This document shows, piece after piece, positions 7,162-14,780 of a stretch of DNA of 24,197 nucleotides. The DNA is from Paludibacter sp. (GTDB taxonomy: Bacteria > Bacteroidota > Bacteroidia > Bacteroidales > Paludibacteraceae). The notes beneath the pieces were generated by a model, which did no database searches, was not told the origin of the DNA, and was given only the letters and a program-made list of their open reading frames with translations. How positions within the stretch are numbered: position 1 is the stretch's first letter; each line of letters opens with the position of its first letter. The stretch is from the NCBI GenBank assembly GCA_028748945.1, contig JAQTOL010000003.1, positions 1-24,197 of the forward strand, in the 5' to 3' direction. Made by a program: the position numbers and the translations under genes.

Positions 7162-7228
7162 TCCCCCTCGTTTGTTCCCGATATGTATCGGGACGTGCGG
7201 CAGCGTGTGAGGAACAAACGAGGGGGAG
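7161..7228. repeat. 18-base perfect inverted repeat enclosing a GATA-type palindrome
   Basis: CTCCCCCTCGTTTGTTCC (7161-7178) is perfectly complementary to 7211-7228. Inside, CCCGATATGTATCGGG (7177-7192) forms its own hairpin, and the remainder contains GGACGTGCGG, found again at 10785. A stem of this length would fold strongly in RNA, but no T-run follows directly, so I do not call it a terminator. Confidence 0.8.
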
Positions 7229-7290
7229 AAGAAGAAAACTGTTTTTTGGGCTTTTAAAGTTTATCGTCTAGTAAATATGAAAATCAAAAT

Positions 7291-7722
7291 ATGATGACTG
7301 AAAATTTATTATTGAGAGATTCCGAGATTAATCCAACAAATGAAGTCCTGGAAAATGCACTTGGAAAAGATATTTTCCTTGTTTACGAAGACTTGATTGA
7401 AATTATAACAAATGTTGAATTTGAATTAAAGCCTGAATGGAATTTTTACAAAGATGGTAAAGCATGGCTATGTAAAGTGACTTACAAAAAAAAGACTGTT
7501 TTTTGGCTTTCTATATGGGAACAGCATATAAAGACAGGTTTTTATTTTACGGAGAAAACTCGATTAGGAATCTTCAATTTGCAAATAAACGAGAAAATTA
7601 TGCAGGATTTTGAAGAAACGAAAACGGTGGGAAAATTATTTCCTCTGGTTCTCAACATTGATAAAAAAAGGCAGTTAGAGGATTTGAAAGAAATAATAAA
7701 ATATAAGAAAAGTTTGAAATAA
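7291..7722 (+). CDS. DUF3788 family protein
   Basis: A 143-residue cytosolic protein matching DUF3788 in length and pattern: LLRDSEINPTNEVLENALG near the N-terminus, EWNFYKDGKAWLCKVTYKKK (about 49-68) and VFWLSIWEQHIKTGFYF (about 70-86), then a C-terminal helix. The family has no established function; some members resemble the YdhG/small-ligand-binding fold, which I cannot confirm here. Two consecutive ATGs (7291, 7294) can serve as start. It is a lone gene between repeat-rich gaps of 167 and 147 bases. Confidence 0.75.
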   Translation: MMTENLLLRDSEINPTNEVLENALGKDIFLVYEDLIEIITNVEFELKPEWNFYKDGKAWLCKVTYKKKTVFWLSIWEQHIKTGFYFTEKTRLGIFNLQINEKIMQDFEETKTVGKLFPLVLNIDKKRQLEDLKEIIKYKKSLK

Positions 7723-7764
7723 TAATTAGTTGAAAAATAATTAAGGTTCAACCCACCCCCCCCT

Positions 7765-7796
7765 CGTTTGTTCCCGATAGCCCCGATAGCTATCGG
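7765..7796. repeat. CGTTTGTTCCC-type arm joined to a GATAGCTATC palindrome
   Basis: Bases 7765-7790 are identical to 23822-23847 over 26 positions. CCGATAGCTATCGG (7783-7796) is a perfect palindrome. The left part also matches the arms at 7161 and 14453. Confidence 0.75.
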
Positions 7797-7869
7797 TGTG
7801 GGCGTGCGGCAAGTTTGGAAAAAAAATAATGATTAATCTTTCATGAATGGTTATTGATAACGTAAATAG

Positions 7870-8784
7870 ATGAAAAATTACATTTTAATAATTACAATAA
7901 TATTTTTTATAAGTTGTAATAATGAGGAGATTAAGAACCCACAAAAAATATATGGATTGAGTTATCCATCATTTAATCTTGTTTATTATACTGAGCCTGA
8001 TAGCATAGTTGAGTTTGATATTTCAAATGGGAAACATAAATCATTATGGCCGGTTAATAAATTTGAAGGTCTGGCTTTGAGTCAAACCTATGTCAGTTCA
8101 AAGAATCTGGATATCTTAATATATCTGATAAATCCGAATGATCTGGGTTTTATTGATCTAAAAACAGGGGGATTTAATAGAATAAGCTTTTCGGATGATA
8201 GCACACATATTTACATTGGTGCATTAGAAGTAGATGAAAAGACAGATATTTTAATGTCAATATTTACATATTATGATTATACTTCCCGAGAATACAGTCT
8301 GGGAATTGATGAAATTAATTTACGCACTTTTGAAATAGTAAAGAGTCATAAGTTAATTAAAAAAAGTAGTGAACGAATGCTGTTATCAGACATGGATCCT
8401 GTTAGTAAAAATATATATATCATTTCACCATTTTCAAAAACTCTATTTATTTATAATTATTCTACCGGTGATGTGATTGAAAGAAATATTGACGTTCGTT
8501 TCAATGACATTCATTATTTTAATAATAAATTAATTGGCACCAGTGATTTTAGTCTGGTGTCATATTCTATTGACTCTAATGTTGTTACTACTATTAGTAA
8601 ATATAATGAATTAGCGTTAGTTTATTTAGAAAGCTATTTCTTTGACAAAAAGAATGAATCTTATTGGATAGGGACAAATAATTCAGAGAACATTCATCTT
8701 GTTGATTTTGTAAATATCAACCTGAATAATGCTACTATTAATAAAAGAATAAATATGGATAAACCAGTATTCAAACTAAATTAA
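7870..8784 (+). CDS. Lipoprotein with predicted beta-propeller-like body
   Basis: A 304-residue protein with a short lipoprotein signal, MKNYILIITIIFFISC, lipobox Cys16. The body alternates short hydrophobic strands and turns with recurring segments such as SIVEFDISNGKHKSLWP, LGFIDLKTGGFNRISF, DEINLRTFEIVKSHKL and TLFIYNYSTGDVIERN, a spacing typical of six- or seven-bladed propellers (YVTN/WD-like). I cannot name a family or ligand. It is expected in the outer or inner membrane facing the periplasm or exterior. It is isolated, flanked by repeat clusters. Confidence 0.68.
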   Translation: MKNYILIITIIFFISCNNEEIKNPQKIYGLSYPSFNLVYYTEPDSIVEFDISNGKHKSLWPVNKFEGLALSQTYVSSKNLDILIYLINPNDLGFIDLKTGGFNRISFSDDSTHIYIGALEVDEKTDILMSIFTYYDYTSREYSLGIDEINLRTFEIVKSHKLIKKSSERMLLSDMDPVSKNIYIISPFSKTLFIYNYSTGDVIERNIDVRFNDIHYFNNKLIGTSDFSLVSYSIDSNVVTTISKYNELALVYLESYFFDKKNESYWIGTNNSENIHLVDFVNINLNNATINKRINMDKPVFKLN

Positions 8785-8800
8785 CTACCACCGTTCGGTG

Positions 8801-8950
8801 TAGCGTACTTGGCGCTGGTGTTCGGCGAAGTCTTCATCCACGATAGCTATCGGGATTCGTCGGGTTAGAATGAAAGCTCCTGCTTTCCATAATGGAATTG
8901 ATTGTAGAAGTCAGGAGACTTCCTTTTAGCTTTGATGCCGATAGCTATCG
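8801..8950. repeat. Repeat cluster after the propeller-like lipoprotein gene
   Basis: Contains TAGCGTACTTGGCGCTGGTG (a partner of 4869), TGTTCGGCGAAGTC (8819-8832, a shortened form of the insert at 14607-14631), CGATAGCTATCG at 8841-8852 and again at 8939-8950, and a 6-base hairpin GAAGTC/GACTTC with loop AGGA (8907-8922) followed by CTTTT. The last might act as a weak terminator but also looks like repeat sequence. Confidence 0.65.
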
Positions 8951-8958
8951 TGGATGGA

Positions 8959-8992
8959 CCCCCGCTCCCGCGCGATTGTATCGCGTGGGAAA
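8959..8992 (+). repeat. TGT-loop hairpin repeat, GC-rich form, copy A
   Basis: Identical over 34 bases to 10646-10679. Stem CCCGCGCGAT (8967-8976) and ATCGCGTGGG (8980-8989) gives ten pairs with one G·U at the fourth position, around loop TGT. Confidence 0.85.
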
Positions 8993-9041
8993 GCGAATGG
9001 GGCAGTAGAAAAATATTTAAAATAGAGCTATGAAAAAATTC

Positions 9042-9143
9042 CGTCCTAGTGGATATGATAGGTAGAGTAGTTGGGAACCGAAAGTCTTGTGCTTTTGAAA
9101 AATTGTAATCCCAACTTATGTATTCTTCGGATTTTTAATCCGT
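9042..9143 (+). repeat. Second relative of the long composite repeat
   Basis: Shares the order of parts with 4062-4170: a GGATAT...GGTAGA head, a 7-base stem AGTTGGG (9069-9075) with CCCAACT (9110-9116), TTATGTATTC, and the small hairpin CGGATT/AATCCG. Stem bases differ from copy 1 but pairing is kept. Between 9144 and the gene start at 9305 I see only AT-rich leader. Confidence 0.65.
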
Positions 9144-9304
9144 ATAAACAAAGGAATGAAAACAAGAGTTTGTAATGATAGATAAAGTTTATCTAAAATG
9201 ATAAGTGAGATACAATGAAACAATATGAAGCCGCTAGGTTCCATTCAAAAAATCAAAAAAAACGAAATAAAACAATATTAATACTTCAAATAAATTTAAT
9301 GATT

Positions 9305-10567
9305 ATGAAATCCTTTTACACCTGTTGTTTTTACTTATTGATTGCCTTCTCAACAGTAGCTGCACAAAACTTAACCAATAACAAACCACAGTACATATCA
9401 AATACATTTACATCAACCAGGAATGAAATATTTAAAGATTTGAATAATAGCAAGATTTCTTCAATAACAGATACAAACCCAATGAAAGTTTCATTGCAGT
9501 CTAATAAAACTAGTTATCTGTTGGACAGTGTTATTACTACGACAGTAGATGGAATAAATTCAAATAAATCACGGTTTAACTACGACAGTAAAGGAAATAG
9601 GATACTTGGTGAATATTATTCCTGGGATAAAACCAATAATTACTGGATTTATACTAATAAATTTGAAGATACTTTTGACAGTCTTGGAAATAATACACTT
9701 GATATTAACTATGAATGGAATAAGACAAATAACAACTGGGTGAATGCATTTAAATGGGAAAGTTCATATGATAGTATTAATAATAAAAATTTAGAGTTTT
9801 ACTATGATTGGATCAATAATGCATGGACATTATCACAAAGAATTGAATATTTCTACGACAACGATGGAAATAAATCAAATGTATTTAAATATTTTTACTC
9901 TCAAATTATGAATAATGAGAGTAAAGATGTTTATACTTATGATAATAATGGTAAGGCAACAAAATATACTAACTATCACTGGGACAAAACATTTCAAAGC
10001 TGGTCGTATTCTTTTAAAAATGAATTCAAATACAACACTGAGGGCAACTTGACCATGGAGACTCACTATTCGTGGAATAATTACGATAGTATATGGATAG
10101 CTGGTTCCCAATATGAATACTTTTTCGATAATAATGGTAACAATAATTCTTGGGTTTATTCCAATTGGGATAACAGCAATAATGTATTTGTTGGTATCAA
10201 TAAATATGAATATATCCGGGATAATAATGGAAACATCTCTCAACTTTTAAGCTATAAATTCAGTACCGAATGGTATCTAAATAAAATAGGCAATTATTAC
10301 TTTTCAACAAAAGATTTAACAGGAATAAAGAATGTAACAAGCATGCATATAAGTATTTCTCCAAATCCAACAACCAACGAGATTAGGATTAATGGATTAA
10401 ATGAACAAACAAAATTCAGTTTGATAGATTATAATGGAAAGCTATTAATGACCAGAGATATTGAAGATAACGAATCAATAAAACTTAATTCATTATCAAA
10501 AGGAATTTATCTTGTAAGATTAATCAATAGTGAAGTTAGCTATGTATCAAAAATAATCAAAGAATGA
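9305..10567 (+). CDS. T9SS type A sorting-domain protein with YD/W repeats
   Basis: I place the start at ATG 9305 because it gives a good signal peptide (MKSFYTCCFYLLIAFSTVAAQ); the frame is open back to ATG 9215, but those residues are basic and look non-coding. The 420-residue product has eight repeats of about 30 residues with the pattern YDxxGN, then YxW, then NxW (for example FNYDSKGNR, TFDSLGNNT, YFYDNDGNK, YIRDNNGN), resembling cell-surface YD-type repeats. The last roughly 75 residues, from ISPNPTTNEIRI to SKGIYLVRLI, are a T9SS type A sorting domain, which directs export across the outer membrane and is removed or anchored there. The ligand or role is unknown. The gene is followed by 325 bases of repeat DNA. 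Confidence 0.8.
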   Translation: MKSFYTCCFYLLIAFSTVAAQNLTNNKPQYISNTFTSTRNEIFKDLNNSKISSITDTNPMKVSLQSNKTSYLLDSVITTTVDGINSNKSRFNYDSKGNRILGEYYSWDKTNNYWIYTNKFEDTFDSLGNNTLDINYEWNKTNNNWVNAFKWESSYDSINNKNLEFYYDWINNAWTLSQRIEYFYDNDGNKSNVFKYFYSQIMNNESKDVYTYDNNGKATKYTNYHWDKTFQSWSYSFKNEFKYNTEGNLTMETHYSWNNYDSIWIAGSQYEYFFDNNGNNNSWVYSNWDNSNNVFVGINKYEYIRDNNGNISQLLSYKFSTEWYLNKIGNYYFSTKDLTGIKNVTSMHISISPNPTTNEIRINGLNEQTKFSLIDYNGKLLMTRDIEDNESIKLNSLSKGIYLVRLINSEVSYVSKIIKE

Positions 10568-10645
10568 AATAATATATAGCTTGATAAATTTGAAAAATAA
10601 GAAAGGAACGAGAACTTAACACTCTGTTCGCCCAGAATATCGATT

Positions 10646-10679
10646 CCCCCGCTCCCGCGCGATTGTATCGCGTGGGAAA
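10646..10679 (+). repeat. TGT-loop hairpin repeat, GC-rich form, copy B
   Basis: Identical over 34 bases to 8959-8992; the hairpin occupies 10654-10676. Such exact identity between copies about 1.7 kb apart implies recent copying or gene conversion. Confidence 0.85.
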
Positions 10680-10760
10680 CAAACGGTATAATGGCAAAGC
10701 AGCGAGGTTAAAGGGATATTAGATAACTTGATAGAAAATTAGTCTGCCACACGATACTCC

Positions 10761-10778
10761 CCCCGATAGCTATCGGGG
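10761..10778. repeat. 18-base GATAGCTATC palindrome
   Basis: CCCCGATAGCTATCGGGG is perfectly self-complementary. It is followed by a second half-site CTATCGGGACGTGCGG. The rest of the 10568-10892 gap shows no ORF or further signal. Confidence 0.85.
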
Positions 10779-10892
10779 CTATCGGGACGTGCGGAAGCGT
10801 AGGGAATGGAACCGGAAGGTGGAGTAACAAGTGGAAAGAATAGCATATTAAGCATTATAATTATTAATTATTTAAATTATTAAAACGTCATT

Positions 10893-13800
10893 ATGAAAAA
10901 GTTTAGCACTATTTTATTTTTGGCATTAATCACAGTTGTAATTTTTGCCCGTGATTCTAAAACATTGAATGTACCTTTAACCGGTACGCCCACAACTTTG
11001 ATTAAATCTTATGACAAAAACAAAGTCGATAACCTTTTTGGTAATATTAATTCCAATAATCAATCTCTTCCATTAACCGTATTAAATGAAACAGATTTAG
11101 GAGTTAAAATTCCGGAAGGTATGGATGCCGTGTCTTTTGGTGATTTTGACAATGATGGTGATTTAGATCTTTTGGTAAGTGGTGAATATGAAATGGGAAT
11201 GCCCGGTGGAAAGTACCTGACTAAGATATATAAAAATGACAATGGAAAATTCATAGAATATACAAGCAATCTGGTAGGTGTATCCAGTAAAAATGTGGGA
11301 TGGTTTGATATTGATCATGATGGTGATCTCGATATTTATGTTTTTGGCTTAAGTGGTTATGATGAGGACTTTCAGCAGATATTTGTCAATAAGCTATATA
11401 TAAATAATAACGGAGTATTTACTGAAAAAGAATTTCCAATAAAGATTTACCCGGGTGATGGTATTGCGTGGGGTGATTATGATAATGACGGAGATTTAGA
11501 TCTTGCTTTATCAGGTTCTTCTGCATTTGGTACTTATTATACCAAAGTCTATGAAAATCAAAAAGGTACATTTGTTGAGAAGGCTAATTTGTTGGGTTTA
11601 GGGTACGGGGCTCCAACTATTTCATGGTTCGATTTTGATAAAGATGGAGATTTGGATTTATTGAATACAGGTAATTCTACTGCGGGGGCTACTAAGAATC
11701 TTACTACTAAAGTTTATATCAATAAAAACGGCATTTTTGTTGATTCTAATTTCGATCTTCCGGGTGTTGATTATGCAATAACTAACTTTGCTGATTACAA
11801 CAATGATGGTTATTATGATATTTTATTAGCCGGTGATGGTTATTACAATAAAATTGGCCAGAGAATAACAAACGTTATTTGCAATAAAGATTTAAGTTAT
11901 AAATACTCTGACACTCTTAATTTGAAACTGACAAAAACCTATTACGGCAATGCGCTGACTGCCGATTTTAATAATGATGGTTTGTTGGATATACTAATGA
12001 CCGGAACATTTGGAACATATCCAAGAGATAATACTATTCCCAAATTATACATTAACAATAGTATTGGATATGATACATTAAATTATAGTTTCCCTGCAGC
12101 TGTTAAGAATATGGCTGTTGCCGATTACGATAACGATGGTGATCTGGATATTATTCTGTCGGGAAAGAAAGGGAGTTATTTGGACGGAATTTACAGTACG
12201 AAATTTTACCGGAATGATATAAATGTTTCCAACGCGCCTCCTGTTTGTCCTGATACTTATCAAACAATCATACAGGGAGATTCAGTAATTCTCAGTTGGT
12301 CAAAAGCAGACGATGATGGCTTGTCCGACACGAAGACTAATCGGAATTCATTAACCTATAATGTTTATTTGAAATACAATGATAGTTTGATAATTTCTCC
12401 AAATTCAAGAATTGAAAATGGATTTAGAAAAATTGTTGACTATGGTAATGCGCAACTTGATACCTTCAAAATTATTAAAAAATTATCATCCGGTCACTAT
12501 GAATGGGGAGTTCAGACAATAGATAATTCTTACATTGGTTCGAGCTTTTCCACGGTTCAGACATTTGATTATTGTTCAAATTTTAAAATAGATGCAGGTG
12601 CTGATAAATCAATTATTTGTGGAGGAAAGGTTCAGATTGATTCCCCATTAATTAGTAATGCCGGTATCGGAACTCTTACTTATCATTGGACACCTTCAAC
12701 CGGATTAAATAACGATACGATTCCAAATCCAATAGCATCGGTTACTCAGAATACAAAATATTATATTACTGTTATGTCATCAAATGGCTGTAGTGCTATT
12801 GATAGCTTGACTGTTCTGGTAAATGCTTTAACTGCAAACGCGGGAGAAGACAAAACGATCATCTGTGGAGGTACTGCCCAATTAAATACTGTTACAACAA
12901 ACTATACAGGAACCGGAATGCTGAAATATAAATGGACTCCATCAACAGGTTTAAATAATGATACAATTGCGAATCCAACTGCAACAGTAATAAATTATGT
13001 GACTTATACCGTTACAGTAACAACACCAAATGGTTGTACGGCTACGGATGATGTTAAAGTGACGGTAAATACTTTAACTGCAAACGCGGGAGAAGACAAA
13101 ATAATTATTTGTGGAGGTATTGCTCAATTAAATACTGTTACAACAAATTATACAGGTGCAGGCACTTTGAAATATAAATGGACACCCTCAACAGGTTTAA
13201 ATAATGATACAATTGCGAATCCTACTGCAACAGCAACAAGCGATAAGATTTACATCGTCACTGTAACTACTCCAAATGGGTGTACTGCTACAGATGAAAT
13301 AAAAGTGACGGTTAATCCATTAACTGTAAATGCAGGAGATGACAAAACCATTATTTGCGGTGGTACTGTCCAATTGAATACTGTAGCTACAAATTATATC
13401 GGATCAGAAATCCTGAAATATAAATGGACACCATCAACCGGATTAAATAATGATACAATTCCAAATCCGACTGCAACCCTAATAAATAATATAACTTACA
13501 CTGTTACAGTAACAACTCCGAATGGTGGTTGTAATGCCACTGATGAGTTGGGGGTAACGATCAAAGCTATGGATAAACCTGAAATAGGAATGGTGGGCGT
13601 AAGCAGCAATAATAAGAATTTGATAGCATGGAATAAACCAGTTTCTTCAGGTATTGAATCGTATTATATTTATAGAGAAACTAACGTTACCAATGTTTAT
13701 GAAAAAATTGGCCTTGTACCTTACGATTCATTGAGCATTTATGTTGATAATCAATCTTTACCCGATGTACAATCTAACAAATACAAATTATCAATCTATG

Positions 13801-14432
13801 ATCGTCATGGACTTGAATCTCCACAAAGTGATTACCATAAAACCATGCATCTTGCTATTAACAAAGGCATGGGAACAACCTGGAACTTAAGTTGGGAAGC
13901 TTACGAAGGTTTTGTAGTTTCTACTTACAATATTTATAGAGGAACAACACCAGCCAATCTAACATTATTAGGTAGTACATCGGGAGGTAACACACAATAC
14001 AACGACCTAAATGCACCTACAGGAGATATATATTATCAATTGGAGGTTATTAGTCCAAATAATGTAAATCCCACAAAAGTACCCGGTTCATTACAAAAAG
14101 CAAAAGGAGAAAAAAATGACTTATTCAATTCATTGGCATCATACAATTCTTCACGTTCGAACATTGCATCAAATGTTTTAAATGGAATTTATGAACTGAA
14201 TGACGAAAGAAGCAATATCAGGATTTATCCAAATCCGGTAAAAAATGAATTAAATATAGATTTTGAAGGAGGTTCTGCATTCGAAATTATGAACCTAATG
14301 GGACAGATAGTTTATAATGGTAACCTGATAAAAAACTCAATCGTACAAACATCTAATCTGTCTTCTGGTGTATATTTAATTAAATTTAAAACAGGAAAGT
14401 CATTTGAATATAAGAAGATACTAAAAGAATAA
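10893..14432 (+). CDS. Large T9SS protein: FG-GAP/VCBS repeats, fibronectin-like and PKD-like repeats
   Basis: A 1179-residue secreted protein. After signal peptide MKKFSTILFLALITVVIFA come seven FG-GAP/VCBS motifs of DxDxDGDxD type (first at residue 84, last near 411; for example DFDNDGDLD, DYDNDGDLD), which bind calcium in a propeller. A fibronectin III-like region follows (about 448-560), then four Ig/PKD-like repeats of 82 residues starting near 567, 646, 728 and 810, each with NAGxDKxIICGG and KWTPSTGLNNDT. Two more fibronectin-like segments lie at about 895-1060, and a T9SS type A sorting domain from NIRIYPNPVKNE (1108-1179). It is expected outside the cell or on its surface, perhaps in adhesion or polymer binding. 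Repeats 2 and 3 are still nearly alike in DNA. It has its own leader and no operon partner. Confidence 0.9.
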   Translation: MKKFSTILFLALITVVIFARDSKTLNVPLTGTPTTLIKSYDKNKVDNLFGNINSNNQSLPLTVLNETDLGVKIPEGMDAVSFGDFDNDGDLDLLVSGEYEMGMPGGKYLTKIYKNDNGKFIEYTSNLVGVSSKNVGWFDIDHDGDLDIYVFGLSGYDEDFQQIFVNKLYINNNGVFTEKEFPIKIYPGDGIAWGDYDNDGDLDLALSGSSAFGTYYTKVYENQKGTFVEKANLLGLGYGAPTISWFDFDKDGDLDLLNTGNSTAGATKNLTTKVYINKNGIFVDSNFDLPGVDYAITNFADYNNDGYYDILLAGDGYYNKIGQRITNVICNKDLSYKYSDTLNLKLTKTYYGNALTADFNNDGLLDILMTGTFGTYPRDNTIPKLYINNSIGYDTLNYSFPAAVKNMAVADYDNDGDLDIILSGKKGSYLDGIYSTKFYRNDINVSNAPPVCPDTYQTIIQGDSVILSWSKADDDGLSDTKTNRNSLTYNVYLKYNDSLIISPNSRIENGFRKIVDYGNAQLDTFKIIKKLSSGHYEWGVQTIDNSYIGSSFSTVQTFDYCSNFKIDAGADKSIICGGKVQIDSPLISNAGIGTLTYHWTPSTGLNNDTIPNPIASVTQNTKYYITVMSSNGCSAIDSLTVLVNALTANAGEDKTIICGGTAQLNTVTTNYTGTGMLKYKWTPSTGLNNDTIANPTATVINYVTYTVTVTTPNGCTATDDVKVTVNTLTANAGEDKIIICGGIAQLNTVTTNYTGAGTLKYKWTPSTGLNNDTIANPTATATSDKIYIVTVTTPNGCTATDEIKVTVNPLTVNAGDDKTIICGGTVQLNTVATNYIGSEILKYKWTPSTGLNNDTIPNPTATLINNITYTVTVTTPNGGCNATDELGVTIKAMDKPEIGMVGVSSNNKNLIAWNKPVSSGIESYYIYRETNVTNVYEKIGLVPYDSLSIYVDNQSLPDVQSNKYKLSIYDRHGLESPQSDYHKTMHLAINKGMGTTWNLSWEAYEGFVVSTYNIYRGTTPANLTLLGSTSGGNTQYNDLNAPTGDIYYQLEVISPNNVNPTKVPGSLQKAKGEKNDLFNSLASYNSSRSNIASNVLNGIYELNDERSNIRIYPNPVKNELNIDFEGGSAFEIMNLMGQIVYNGNLIKNSIVQTSNLSSGVYLIKFKTGKSFEYKKILKE

Positions 14433-14452
14433 ACCAAAGACAAATAACCAAG

Positions 14453-14505
14453 CTCCCCCTCGTTTGTCCCCCCCCGATAGCTATCGGGGGGAACATGGAG
14501 AGGGG
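14453..14505. repeat. CTCGTTTG arm with 22-base GATAGCTATC palindrome
   Basis: CTCCCCCTCGTTTGT repeats the left arm seen at 7161, then a perfect palindrome of six C, GATAGCTATC, six G occupies 14470-14491. An imperfect right arm ATGGAGAGGGG follows. Confidence 0.8.
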
Positions 14506-14600
14506 TAATTGCTAAAATTATGATTCTGACAGTTAGCTTGTCTGAATGAGGTTTAAGCAGATAATGGTTTTGTATTTTGATTCTGGGACAAGTATACACA

Positions 14601-14639
14601 CGATAGTGTTCGACTGAGCTCTCGCCGAAGTCTATCGGG
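14601..14639. repeat. GATAG/CTATC palindrome split by a 25-base insert
   Basis: CGATAG (14601-14606) and CTATCGGG (14632-14639) are the two halves of the common palindrome, separated by 25 bases that contain the small palindrome GAGCTC and TTCG/CGAA ends. A shortened version of the insert, TGTTCGGCGAAGTC, lies at 8819. From 14640 to 14780 I see only AT-rich leader. Confidence 0.6.
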
Positions 14640-14780
14640 ACCGCGTTCTATTCTTTATATTAAATACGACAATATAGTTGTTCTGTTACTAAGTTTATCC
14701 GGCATAAATAATAAGGTTTGAAATAACGATTAAATATTTAATTTCAATATAAACAAATAAGTTCAATAGTAAATAATACG

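Noticed and set aside
8907..8930. Hairpin GAAGTC/GACTTC followed by CTTTT as an intrinsic terminator
   Set aside because: Stem of only six pairs, broken T-run, more than 120 bases after the nearest stop, and set within repeat DNA.
9215..9304. Upstream in-frame ATG that would extend the YD/W repeat protein by 30 residues
   Set aside because: The extension is basic and would bury the clear signal peptide beginning at 9305.
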